Of a stretch of 64,000 nucleotides of DNA, positions 24,561 to 32,701 are shown in pieces. Position numbers and translations under genes: made by a program. How positions within the stretch are numbered: position 1 is the stretch's first letter; each line of letters starts with the position of its first letter. The stretch spans positions 1 through 64,000 of the forward strand of contig JBFWVD010000021.1 of NCBI GenBank assembly GCA_050246915.1, read 5' to 3'. Below the pieces are notes generated by a model. It worked only from the letters and a program-made list of their open reading frames with translations, was not told where the DNA came from and searched no databases. The DNA is from JBFWVD01 sp050246915 (GTDB lineage: Bacteria > Actinomycetota > Acidimicrobiia > Acidimicrobiales > Ilumatobacteraceae).

Positions 24561-25622
24561 TCAACCCTTCTTGACGTGATCCCGGAGTACGTCGAGGTCA
24601 CCGAGTGATCGGACCAGATCGTTGAGGTGGGTGCAGGTGGCGGTGCCGCGGAACCGGTCGCGCACCAGGGCTCGGATCTCATCGACGCGATGACCGACGA
24701 TCCACGACGCGCTGGCGGCGGCATGAGGACACTCGATCCACGGCAACACGCGTGGCTCGGCACCGGCCGCGATCACCGTCTCGCCGTCGTCGTCGAGAGC
24801 TCCGGTGAGCTCGTACTCGTGCAGGACGATCTCCACCTCGTTCTCCGACGGCCTGAAGCTGTCGCGAAAATAGGCGTAGAAGGTCCAGCGAGCCGTGTTG
24901 CCGGTGTCGTCGCAGCGGATCTCGACCAATCGTCGTCGTCGCATCGCTCCGGGGGCCAGCGGCTCCATGGGGTGCCACGCCAAGGCATCGTCGGCGCGTT
25001 CGATGATGGCCGCCGATGGTCCCACCGGGATCGGCACCCTGCCGACGGTGGCGATGGAGTTCATCATCACGCCGCCGGTGCGCCATCCCGAGCAGATGTC
25101 CCCTTTGAGACCGGCTCTTGCGCTGTCACCGCTGCGTCGATCGGTGTACAGCGACGCGTATCCCGAGATGAGGGCCATGACCGGAAGCTCGTCGAGCAGC
25201 AGGTACAGCGGAGTGCGCGACGCCAGCTCGTCCGGCACGGCTCGATCGATCGTGGAGCGGAAACCTCGCCCCACCAGCTGGCCGACGAGATTCGATGTGT
25301 CGACAACCGGCTGCGTGGCGACGGCGGTGAGCCCATGGCTCGAGTCGAGCGATGCCTCGATGTGGGCCGATGCCAACTCGTGCCCGACGCCGCGGACATC
25401 GGTGAGCAGATCTCGCGCCGATCCCCAGATGGACAAGCTGGTCTGGAACGCTGCGGTCTCGGGGAGATCCACGATGGAGTCCAGATGGCTGGTGCGGCGC
25501 ACCGACCGCGGCGAACGAGGCACAGTCGTCGTCGCGGTGCCGAAGTCCATCGACGGCATCTTCGGTGCCGGTGCCGGTGCCGATGCCGGTGCCGAAGCAG
25601 GGCTTGATCGATCGTCGCTCAT
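24561..25622 (-). CDS. DUF2889-like protein, paralogue 3 of a tandem triplet
   Basis: A 353-residue protein of unknown function. Residues 1-30 are an Ala/Pro-rich linker from a 6-bp DNA repeat. A domain of about 190 residues follows (FGTATTT, SVRRTSHLDS, GRGFRSTIDRAVP, PLYLLLDELPVMALISGY, DICSGW), shared by all three paralogues. The C-terminal 130 residues resemble DUF2889: MRRRRLVEIR, YFRDSFR, VLHEYEL, LPWIECPHAAASASWIVG, CTHLNDLVRSLGDL. The paired Cys-x-His motifs could bind metal. No signal peptide or membrane segment is seen. ATG 25622 overlaps the stop of paralogue 2. Confidence 0.75.
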   Translation of the reverse strand: MSDDRSSPASAPASAPAPAPKMPSMDFGTATTTVPRSPRSVRRTSHLDSIVDLPETAAFQTSLSIWGSARDLLTDVRGVGHELASAHIEASLDSSHGLTAVATQPVVDTSNLVGQLVGRGFRSTIDRAVPDELASRTPLYLLLDELPVMALISGYASLYTDRRSGDSARAGLKGDICSGWRTGGVMMNSIATVGRVPIPVGPSAAIIERADDALAWHPMEPLAPGAMRRRRLVEIRCDDTGNTARWTFYAYFRDSFRPSENEVEIVLHEYELTGALDDDGETVIAAGAEPRVLPWIECPHAAASASWIVGHRVDEIRALVRDRFRGTATCTHLNDLVRSLGDLDVLRDHVKKG

Positions 25623-26719
25623 CGGAGCTGCTCCACCAACGCGCCGAGGTCACCGAGTGATCGCACCAGATCGTTGAGATGGGTACAGGTGTCGGTCCCG
25701 CGGAACCGGTCGCGCACCAGCGCTTTGATGGCATCGACGCGATGACCGACGATCCACGACGCGCTGGCGGCCGCGTGGGGGCACTCGTTCCACGGCAGCA
25801 CACGTGGTAAGGCCGTGGCCGACGTGACGACCGCCCCGGCGGCATCAAGGGTTCCCACCAGCTCGTACTCGTGCAACACGATCTCGGGCTCGGCGAGCGA
25901 CGGTCGATAGGAGTCGCGGAAGTAGGCGTTGAAGGTCCAGCCAGCGCTGTTTCTTGATGCGCCCGAGCCCGCCGCGTCGAGGTGACGCACATCGAGCAGG
26001 CGGCGGCGACGCATGGCTCCCGGCGCCAGATCGTCCATGGCGTGCCAGCCGTGGGGATCGTCGACCGGTTCGAGCCGGCGCGTCGGTGGACCGATGGTGA
26101 TGGGCACGGCTCGACCGGCGTCCAACTCGTTCATCATGAGCCCGCCGGAGCGCCAACCCGAGCAGATGTCACGCTTGAGTGGACCGGCTTCGGTCATGCC
26201 CGGATGCGCGGCGGTGTACTGCGTCGAGTAGCCGGAGATGACCAACATCACCGGTAGCTCGTCGAGCAACAGGTACAACGGCGTGCGGGCGTCACGCTCC
26301 GCCGGTGCGGTCGCGTCCAGCAGCGAGCGAAAGCCCCGTCCCACCGGTCGGCCGACGAGCGAACCGACGTCGACGGCAGGGGTCGTGCGTAGCTCGAGCA
26401 GTGTGTGATTGCGATCGAGCGATGCGCTCATCGTTGCTGCGCTGAGCACGAGTGGCACGCCGTCTCGACCGGTGCGTAGGTCACGCGCCGCTCCGCTGAT
26501 CTCCACCGGTGAGGGGAACGAAGTGCCTTCGATGAGCGAGTCGAGGTTGCTGGTGCGACGCACGGACCACGGCCGCCGGTCGATGGTGGTGGTGGCCGTC
26601 CCGAAGTCGACCGCGGACACCACCGAGATGCCCTCCGGGACGGGGATCGACGTGGAGATGGGGACGTTGCTCGGCACCAGCGGCTCGGTAGTGGGCGGTG
26701 GACCCGACAGCGGTGTCAT
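25619..26719 (-). CDS. DUF2889-like protein, paralogue 2 of a tandem triplet
   Basis: A 366-residue paralogue of its two neighbours, with the same order of segments: FGTATTT, SVRRTSNLDS, GRGFRSLLDA, PLYLLLDELPVMLVISGY, DICSGW, then the DUF2889-like domain with ECPHAAAS and TCTHLNDLVRSLGDL. It has a Pro/Thr-rich N-terminal linker of about 35 residues and a small Ser/Gly insertion before GWTFNAYFRDSYR. The ATG at 26719 overlaps the TGA of the upstream paralogue (ATGA). Function is unknown. Characterised activities for DUF2889 are not known to me. Confidence 0.75.
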   Translation of the reverse strand: MTPLSGPPPTTEPLVPSNVPISTSIPVPEGISVVSAVDFGTATTTIDRRPWSVRRTSNLDSLIEGTSFPSPVEISGAARDLRTGRDGVPLVLSAATMSASLDRNHTLLELRTTPAVDVGSLVGRPVGRGFRSLLDATAPAERDARTPLYLLLDELPVMLVISGYSTQYTAAHPGMTEAGPLKRDICSGWRSGGLMMNELDAGRAVPITIGPPTRRLEPVDDPHGWHAMDDLAPGAMRRRRLLDVRHLDAAGSGASRNSAGWTFNAYFRDSYRPSLAEPEIVLHEYELVGTLDAAGAVVTSATALPRVLPWNECPHAAASASWIVGHRVDAIKALVRDRFRGTDTCTHLNDLVRSLGDLGALVEQLR

Positions 26720-27822
26720 CGTGAGCGTCCATCGGTGTCGGCAGTGCTGCGTTCGTGCAACGTTGCGTCGAGCGCGTCGAGGTCGCCCAGTGATCGGACC
26801 AGATCGTTGAGATGGGTGCAGATGTCGGTGCCCCGATACTCGAACCGAACGGTGTCGCGGATCTGATCGACCCGTTTGCCCACGATCCATCCTGCGCTTG
26901 CTGCGGCGTGTGGGCATTCGGGCCACGGCAGCGTGAGGGGTTCGGCGACGCACGTGCGAACGACGAGGGCGCCGTGACCAAGCCCCACATCGACCGTGCC
27001 GTGGATCTGATACTCGTGCATCACGATCTCGCGTTCGTCCCACGACGCCCGGTACGTGTCGCGGAAATACCCGTAGAACGAGCGATGGCCCGCGGCATCG
27101 TGCCGGATCTCCACCAATCGGCGCCGACGCATCGACCCCGGAACCTGATCATCGATGTCGTGCCACGCGAGATCGTCATCGGCACCGAGGTCTCCGGCAG
27201 CAGGTCCGATCGAGATGGGTAACGCTCCGGTGGTATCGAAGGACTGCATCATCACGCCCTCGTGACGGAAGCCCGAGCAGATGTCGCGCTGGTGCTCGAC
27301 TGCTGGGTTGGCGGTGCCGCGCTCGGTGAACAGATCGACGTAACCGGAGATGACCAAGATGACGGGCAGTTCGTCGAGTAGCAGGAACAGTGGCGATCTT
27401 GCCGTCCGCTCGACAGGCACCGCGGTGTCGAGCGTCGCCCGGAACCCGCGCCCTACGGCGCGTCCGAGCAGCCCGTCGACGTCGATCCCCGGATCGGTGA
27501 CCAGGGACTGCAGCGATCGATCGGGATGCAGATGAGCGCGCAACGAGGCCGAGGCCACCAGGTGCGCCGCACCGTGGGCGTCGGTGTGGATGTCCCGGGC
27601 CGCACCGCTCAACTCTGTGCCGTCACCGGGCCCCGCCCCCACCAGCGCGTCGAGATGGCTGGTGCGTCGCAACGAACGAGGAAGACGGGGCACGGTGGAG
27701 GTCGCCGTGCCGAAGTCCAATGCGGCGGTGAGCGCCACGCTCACCGGGGTGGTCGACGGTGCCACGATGGGGATCACCGGTCGGGGTGGTCGTCGAGTGA
27801 GCCGCGTTGTGTCGACCACCAT
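26716..27822 (-). CDS. DUF2889-like protein, paralogue 1 of a tandem triplet
   Basis: First gene of the operon, 368 residues. It has the shared core (FGTATST, SLRRTSHLDA, GRGFRATLDTAVP, LFLLLDELPVILVISGY, DICSGF), then MRRRRLVEIRHD, GYFRDTYR, ECPHAAAS and ICTHLNDLVRSLGDLDAL. It is the most divergent of the three in the beta-rich middle. ATG 27822 follows GGGAGGCG. It is divergent from the acyl-CoA dehydrogenase at 27990, with 167 bp between. The 4-nt overlaps imply that all three proteins are made together, perhaps as subunits of one complex (inference). Confidence 0.75.
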   Translation of the reverse strand: MVVDTTRLTRRPPRPVIPIVAPSTTPVSVALTAALDFGTATSTVPRLPRSLRRTSHLDALVGAGPGDGTELSGAARDIHTDAHGAAHLVASASLRAHLHPDRSLQSLVTDPGIDVDGLLGRAVGRGFRATLDTAVPVERTARSPLFLLLDELPVILVISGYVDLFTERGTANPAVEHQRDICSGFRHEGVMMQSFDTTGALPISIGPAAGDLGADDDLAWHDIDDQVPGSMRRRRLVEIRHDAAGHRSFYGYFRDTYRASWDEREIVMHEYQIHGTVDVGLGHGALVVRTCVAEPLTLPWPECPHAAASAGWIVGKRVDQIRDTVRFEYRGTDICTHLNDLVRSLGDLDALDATLHERSTADTDGRSR

Positions 27823-27947
27823 CGCCTCCCCCTGTCCATGCGGCCAGATTCACCGCACCAATCCTGCCGACGAATCCTGCCGCGCTCTCGGCCAGAGGAC
27901 AAACGGCGCGAGCAAACCCAGGATTCAATCCGCGTAACCGTTCGCCT

Positions 27948-27953
27948 TATTGT
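27948..27953 (+). promoter_or_regulatory. Candidate -10 for the acyl-CoA dehydrogenase/kinase operon
   Basis: TATTGT fits the actinobacterial TANNNT -10 pattern in the AT-richest part of the divergent spacer, 36 nt upstream of the ATG at 27990. That ATG has its own ribosome site, AGGGAGC. No convincing -35 is seen. Confidence 0.25.
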
Positions 27954-27989
27954 GGCGTCGTCGCCATCTGCACAGGGAGCCGTACGCGC

Positions 27990-29162
27990 ATGGAAGACCT
28001 CGCACAGTTCCGGGAACGAGTCCGCACAGCCCTCGCCACGCGCTATGAGGTCCGCGACCCCGAGCGCGACGACGATCGAGTCGACGTTATGAGCCGCGCC
28101 CCCGAGGGACACCACGCCCTGCGCGACGCAGCCCTCGAACTGCAGGCGCTGTTGCGGTCGGCCGGGTTGTCCGGACTCACGCTCCCCACCGAGTACGGCG
28201 GACAGGGGCTGGGCCGGGAGTACAAGGAGGTGTTGGACGAGGAGCTGCGGCGATTCGACACGCCCACCACCCGACCGCTCGGCCTCGGACCCACCTTGGC
28301 GTTCTTCACGTTGATGCACGCCGGCACCGAGGAACAAAAGCGCCGCTATCTGCCTCGCATCGCAGCGGGCGAGGAGCTGTGGTGCCAGATGTTCTCCGAA
28401 CCCGATGCCGGCTCCGACCTCGTGTCGTTGCGCTGTCGTGCCGAGCGTCGCGACGGGGGGTGGCTCATCAACGGCCAGAAGGTGTGGTCGTCGTTCGCTG
28501 ACGGCGCCGACTTCGGCTTGCTGCTGGCCCGAAGCGATCCCGATTCGGCGAAGCCCCACAACGGCATCACCATGTTCATCGCCCCCATCAACGCTCCGGG
28601 GGTCGAGGTGCGTCCGCTGGTCGACATGGCCGGTGGCCGTCACTTCAACGAGGTGTACTTCAACGACGTGTTCCTGGCCGACGATCTCGTCATCGGGGCC
28701 GTCAACTCCGGTTGGCAGGTGGCCAACGGGACGCTGGGGACCGAGCGCTTCGAGTACCTCGGTGGTTCCGGCGGCGGGCGTCGTCAACGCCAGTTGATAC
28801 GCCTGGCCCGGGAGTACGGCAAGGACTGCGATCCGGTCATCCGCCAACAGCTGGCCGCCGCCATCAGCAGCGAGCGCATCTTGGAGTGGTTGCGCGATCG
28901 CATCGTGGAAGGTCAGGTCGCTGGTGGCAGTCCCGCGTGCGGATCGTTGATCAAGACCGCGGCCGGCACGCTGGAACAGCAGGTGTCGGTGCTGCGCATG
29001 GATCTGGCGGGATTCGAATCGGTGGCCTGGGACGCGACCGATCGTGACGGCGACGTGGAGTCGCAGGCGTTCTGCGCGGCGCGGCAATCCACGATCGCCG
29101 GTGGTACTCATCAGATCCAACGCAACTTGATGGCCGAGCGCATCTTGGGCCTCCCCCGATGA
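27990..29162 (+). CDS. Acyl-CoA dehydrogenase, partner of the downstream APH-type kinase
   Basis: A 390-residue FAD enzyme with CQMFSEPDAGSDLVSL, KVWSSFADGADF and the C-terminal IAGGTHQIQRNLMAERILGLPR. Ala/Gly stands where medium-chain enzymes have Glu. Its stop overlaps the start of an aminoglycoside-phosphotransferase-like kinase (ATGA, 29159). Human ACAD10 and ACAD11 carry these two domains fused and degrade 4-hydroxy acids through a 4-phospho-acyl-CoA intermediate. A split bacterial counterpart is a reasonable inference. ATG 27990 is chosen for its ribosome site. Confidence 0.9.
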   Translation: MEDLAQFRERVRTALATRYEVRDPERDDDRVDVMSRAPEGHHALRDAALELQALLRSAGLSGLTLPTEYGGQGLGREYKEVLDEELRRFDTPTTRPLGLGPTLAFFTLMHAGTEEQKRRYLPRIAAGEELWCQMFSEPDAGSDLVSLRCRAERRDGGWLINGQKVWSSFADGADFGLLLARSDPDSAKPHNGITMFIAPINAPGVEVRPLVDMAGGRHFNEVYFNDVFLADDLVIGAVNSGWQVANGTLGTERFEYLGGSGGGRRQRQLIRLAREYGKDCDPVIRQQLAAAISSERILEWLRDRIVEGQVAGGSPACGSLIKTAAGTLEQQVSVLRMDLAGFESVAWDATDRDGDVESQAFCAARQSTIAGGTHQIQRNLMAERILGLPR

Positions 29163-29358
29163 GCGAGGACCGAAGCGCAGCGGAGGCCCGCAGCTCACGT
29201 GAGCAACATGGCGGAGCCATGAGCGAGGACCGAAGCGCAGCGGAGGCCCGCAGCTCACGTGAGCAACATGGCGGAGCCATGAGCGAGGACCGAAGCGCAG
29301 CGGAGGCCCGCAGCTCACATGTGCAACATGGCGGAGCCATGAGCGAGGACCGAAGCGC
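29159..29358 (+). repeat. 60-bp tandem repeat (three full units plus a partial) at a gene start
   Basis: Three contiguous 60-bp units begin at 29159, 29219 and 29279, and the first 20 bp of a fourth lie at 29339. Units 1 and 2 are identical; unit 3 differs at three positions. Each unit is in frame, begins with ATG AGC GAG, and ends with GGCGGAGCC just before the next ATG. Each therefore carries a start codon and a purine-rich site. Units 1-2 contain the perfect palindrome gctcacgtgagc. Confidence 0.95.
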
Positions 29359-30748
29359 AGCCAAGCTGCGCGTGATGCGCCTGCCCGAGGACATGAAGGC
29401 CTGGGTCGAGTCCGAGACGGGCGCCACGGTCATCGGTGCCGACCGCCAAGCCGGTGGTGGACGCAAGGAGGCGTGGTTCATCGATCTGCTCCGGGCCGAT
29501 GGCACCGAAGAGGGCATCTTCATGCGCTGGGATCAAACCGATCCGGTCGCCACTGGTGATCCGTGGACGGTGCGCCGCGAGGCCGAGGTGTACCGATCGC
29601 TGCGCGACACCGACGTGCCCGTCGCACGATTCATCGCCATGCACCCGACAGCACAGGTCATGTTGGCCACGCGCGTGCACGGCGCCACCTGGTTCTCGCA
29701 CATCAAGGACTCCGATGAGCAGGTGGCGGTGGCCAAGGACTTCATCGGTCACCTGGCGGCGTTGCATCGCATCGACGTTCATGATCTCCCGCTCAGCCGC
29801 TTCGATCCCGACGCATCGCTGCGCGACATGGCCATCGATCAGATCGACGAGATGGAAGCCCTCGTCGCGTTCCGCGGTGGCTCGCCAGAACCGCTGCTGC
29901 GCTTGGCGCTCGACTGGCTCCGTGACAACGTCCCCGACTACGAGGGACCTGCGGTGCTCGTGCAAGGCGACACCGGCCCCGGCAACTTCATGTACGCCGA
30001 TGCCAAGGTGACGGCCATCGTGGACTGGGAGTTGGCGCACTACGGCGATCCCATGGACGACATCGCGTGGGTGACCCTGCGAGCGTTGCAAGAGCCGTTC
30101 ACCGATCTCAAGGCTCGCTTCGCCGAGTATCAGGCGCTGTCGGGTCACCGACTCGACCTTGCCCGCATCAAGTACTACCGGGTCATGGGTGAAGCGAAGA
30201 TCGTCACCATGAACCACGGCATCAGCCTCAAGACCCGCGCCGAGGGTGCCGGTGGCGGAGCTGACGTGGGCGCTCGGTTGATCTTCGGTCAACTGCATCG
30301 TCGCCTGTGTGCCGAAGCACTGGCCGATGTGATGGGGCTGCAATTGCCATTGCCCGAGCTGCGCGAAGAACCGCCGGCCGGTGATCTGGACGATCTGTTC
30401 GACGTGGTCCTCGATCAGATGCGCGAGGTCATCGTGCCTCGCATCACCGACAACTTCGCCTTGCAGCGGACCAAGGGTATGGCTCGTGTCCTCAAGTACC
30501 TCGCGGTGGCGTCACGGCGCGGTCCGGGGTTCGCGGCGCTCGAACTCGAGGATCTCGAGCGGGTGCTCGGTGATCGCGTTGGCTCAGTTGCCGAGGGGCG
30601 CGCGCTCCTGGCCCAACGCGTCGAGGCGCGCGAGCTCGGCGTGGCCGAGGCCTTGCCGGTGCTCTACAACCGCTTGGCTCGCGACAACGAGTTGCTGCGT
30701 GGCGCATCGGGAGTGCTGGCCGATCGCCACTACTTCGATCCGATCTGA
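29159..30748 (+). CDS. APH-family phosphotransferase (ACAD10/11-type kinase) with repeat-extended N-terminus
   Basis: A protein-kinase-fold phosphotransferase of up to 529 residues. The catalytic loop reads LVQGDTGPGNFMY (Asp and Asn kept; Gln replaces the usual His) and the metal-binding Asp is in AIVDWELAHYGDPMDD. A second helical domain follows from about residue 390. The first 60 residues are three 20-residue repeats (MSEDRSAAEARSS...HGGA) generated by the DNA repeat. Starts at 29159, 29219, 29279 and 29339 are all possible. The first overlaps the dehydrogenase stop; the last gives a family-like N-terminus. It likely phosphorylates a hydroxyacyl-CoA (inference). Confidence 0.88.
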   Translation: MSEDRSAAEARSSREQHGGAMSEDRSAAEARSSREQHGGAMSEDRSAAEARSSHVQHGGAMSEDRSAAKLRVMRLPEDMKAWVESETGATVIGADRQAGGGRKEAWFIDLLRADGTEEGIFMRWDQTDPVATGDPWTVRREAEVYRSLRDTDVPVARFIAMHPTAQVMLATRVHGATWFSHIKDSDEQVAVAKDFIGHLAALHRIDVHDLPLSRFDPDASLRDMAIDQIDEMEALVAFRGGSPEPLLRLALDWLRDNVPDYEGPAVLVQGDTGPGNFMYADAKVTAIVDWELAHYGDPMDDIAWVTLRALQEPFTDLKARFAEYQALSGHRLDLARIKYYRVMGEAKIVTMNHGISLKTRAEGAGGGADVGARLIFGQLHRRLCAEALADVMGLQLPLPELREEPPAGDLDDLFDVVLDQMREVIVPRITDNFALQRTKGMARVLKYLAVASRRGPGFAALELEDLERVLGDRVGSVAEGRALLAQRVEARELGVAEALPVLYNRLARDNELLRGASGVLADRHYFDPI

Positions 30749-30764
30749 GAGCCTCGGTCACTCG

Positions 30765-31703
30765 TCAGGCGAAGCGGCGCACCTTGTCCATCACGTCCTG
30801 ACAGAGGTCGCCGAGTTGAGTGCCGTCGTTGATGTACTGCGATGGCTTCAAGACGAAGGTGGTGAAGCCACGTTCGATCATCTCCTCCATCGGAGCCAGT
30901 GACTCATCGATGTCGAGCAACGCGTCGGGTCCGGTGAATCGGCCACCGAACAAGAGCGCGCCCAGTTCGAACGAATCGACGTCGCGCCCGGCCTTGCGCA
31001 GCTCGTCGTGCAACACGGCGATCTCATCGACCGAGGGGTGGATCACGGGGAAGAAGCCCTGGCCGTAGCGCACGGCTCGTCGCAGCGTCCACGGTGCGAA
31101 GCTCGCCCCACCGATCCACAGCTCGGGTCCAATGGCGCGGTAGGGCTCGGGCACGACGTACATGTCGCTGAAGTCGAAGTGCTCACCGTGGTACGAGACG
31201 GGAGAGCCGTCTCGCCACAGCGACTCCCAGATCTCGAGCTGCTCGTCGAGGATCTTGCCCCGCTGATGGAACGGCACCCCGAGCGCGGCGTATTCCTCGG
31301 TCTGCCAACTCACGCCCGGCACGATGATGAGACGGCCCTGGGAGATCAGATCGATGGTGGCGAACTCCTTGGCCAACATGAGTGGATGTCGCAGAGGCGT
31401 CAACACAGCGGCCGCCATGAGACGCAGCGTGGTGGTGGCTGCTGCCATGGCGCTGATGAGGTGCAACCCGTTGGGATGGGGGAACCGGGGGTCTTGATTG
31501 CCGTCGCGGATCCACATGCGCGGGTTCTTGGGTAGGCCCCGGAAGGCCGAGTTCGGTCCGTGCACCACGTGCTCACCGATCATCACCCCGTGGAAGCCGG
31601 CCTGCTCGGCGACCACTGCGTAGTCGACCAATCGACGTAGATCGCGCGGGTCGGTCATCGTCCAGATCTCGCTGAGGATCAGGTACATCTTCGGGGCGGC
31701 CAT
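30765..31703 (-). CDS. LLM-class flavin/F420-dependent oxidoreductase
   Basis: A 312-residue TIM-barrel luciferase-like oxidoreductase. Visible features are the N-terminal strand with YAVVAEQAGFHGVMIGEH, the LMAAAVLTPLRHPLMLAKEFATIDLISQGRL segment and GVSWQTEEYAALG. Actinobacterial members usually use coenzyme F420 or FMN; which applies here cannot be seen directly. It converges on the kinase gene with a 16-bp gap. The ATG at 31703 has only a weak ribosome site. Confidence 0.88.
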   Translation of the reverse strand: MAAPKMYLILSEIWTMTDPRDLRRLVDYAVVAEQAGFHGVMIGEHVVHGPNSAFRGLPKNPRMWIRDGNQDPRFPHPNGLHLISAMAAATTTLRLMAAAVLTPLRHPLMLAKEFATIDLISQGRLIIVPGVSWQTEEYAALGVPFHQRGKILDEQLEIWESLWRDGSPVSYHGEHFDFSDMYVVPEPYRAIGPELWIGGASFAPWTLRRAVRYGQGFFPVIHPSVDEIAVLHDELRKAGRDVDSFELGALLFGGRFTGPDALLDIDESLAPMEEMIERGFTTFVLKPSQYINDGTQLGDLCQDVMDKVRRFA

Positions 31704-31814
31704 GGGGCGCAGTCTGGTCGACGGATCGGGGTCTGTGTGCAACGATCGAAGCAACGACGGCACGCCGGCGACACATGAACGTTGTTGGAAGCGATGCACC
31801 GACTGGAGCCATCA

Positions 31815-32243
31815 ATGGGGGAACGACAAGAAGCGATCATCCGCGAGTACTACCGGGCGTGGGAATCCGGCGGTACGAGACCCGACGTCGACAAGATCGT
31901 GGCAGCGTTCGCCCCCGACGGCTTGTGGCAGGTGCTGTGTCCGACGGGTCCGACGTATCGAGGCCACGATGAACTGCGGGCGGAGTTGACGCGGCAAGGA
32001 ACGTTCGTGAGCCAATTCACCATCACCGAGCGACACATGACGTCGAGCGACAAGGTGGTGATGATCGAGCACTCCGACTCCTTCCTGCGTAAGGGCGTCA
32101 CCGTCGTTGCCAGCGTGATGAGCGTGTTCGAGCTGAACGACGAGGGGTTCATCACAGCGAACCGCGACTATTTCGACTCCGCTGACCTCGGCGGTCAGGC
32201 CGGGGAGGACACCTCGAGCGCGGACTGGATGGGAGGGCAGTGA
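31815..32243 (+). CDS. SnoaL/NTF2-like fold protein
   Basis: A 142-residue member of the NTF2-like superfamily: IIREYYRAWESGG, then DKIVAAFAPDGLWQV, YRGHDELRAEL, and a curved beta-sheet ending GFITANRDYFDSADL. Some relatives are isomerases such as limonene-epoxide hydrolase or ketosteroid isomerase; others only bind ligands. ATG 31815 has GGAG seven nt upstream. Its stop overlaps the GTG of a second NTF2-like gene, so the two are coupled and could form a heterodimer (inference). Confidence 0.82.
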   Translation: MGERQEAIIREYYRAWESGGTRPDVDKIVAAFAPDGLWQVLCPTGPTYRGHDELRAELTRQGTFVSQFTITERHMTSSDKVVMIEHSDSFLRKGVTVVASVMSVFELNDEGFITANRDYFDSADLGGQAGEDTSSADWMGGQ

Positions 32244-32701
32244 CGAACGCGAACGTCGCATTGGTCAAGGATTGGTTCAAGGCCGGCCTGTGGAGCGACG
32301 CCGGTCTGGCCATGACCACCGAGACCGTTGAGTGGGTGCTGCCGACGACGATCGCCGACGCGGTCGTCGATGGTCGTCGCCTCGTCGGTGCCGAAGGCTT
32401 GCGAGAACTCGGCTACCTGAGCGTGGCGATGTATGCGCAGCGCGAGCCGACGGATGTCCAGTTCACGATCGGTGGTGATGACTGGGTGGTGATGCAGACG
32501 CGCGTTCGGGCCAGGTTGCACAACGGTGCCCAGTACTCGAACAGCTACTGCTTCACATTCCGAATCGCTGGCGGCAAAGTGGCCGAGGTACACGAGCACT
32601 TCGATTCGAAGCTGCTCTACGACCTTGCGCTGTCGACGCCCGATGATCTGATCGGTGTGCGCCAGCGCATCGAGCAGGCGCGGGCGGATGGCATCAGCTA
32701 A
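32240..32701 (+). CDS. SnoaL/NTF2-like fold protein, second of a coupled pair
   Basis: A 153-residue NTF2-like protein (NVALVKDWFKAGLW, then VEWVLPTTIADAVVDGRRLVGAEGLREL, and YCFTFRIAGGKVAEVHEHFDS). The GTG start overlaps the upstream TGA (GTGA at 32240). Its last 8 bp overlap the convergent dioxygenase gene. Two different NTF2-like proteins in tandem recall the paired subunits of some dehydratases and isomerases, but no activity can be assigned. Confidence 0.82.
   Translation: MTNANVALVKDWFKAGLWSDAGLAMTTETVEWVLPTTIADAVVDGRRLVGAEGLRELGYLSVAMYAQREPTDVQFTIGGDDWVVMQTRVRARLHNGAQYSNSYCFTFRIAGGKVAEVHEHFDSKLLYDLALSTPDDLIGVRQRIEQARADGIS

Noticed and set aside
25560..25600. GGTGCC hexamer repeats
   Set aside because: They simply encode the Ala/Pro linker at the start of a DUF2889-like protein.
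27774..29318. Long minus-strand open frame opposite the acyl-CoA dehydrogenase at 27990
   Set aside because: Low-complexity Arg/Gly/His composition with no motif. The opposite strand has a complete dehydrogenase.
29159..29358. Direct repeats resembling a CRISPR array
   Set aside because: The 60-bp units are contiguous with no spacers and are translated in frame as part of a kinase gene.
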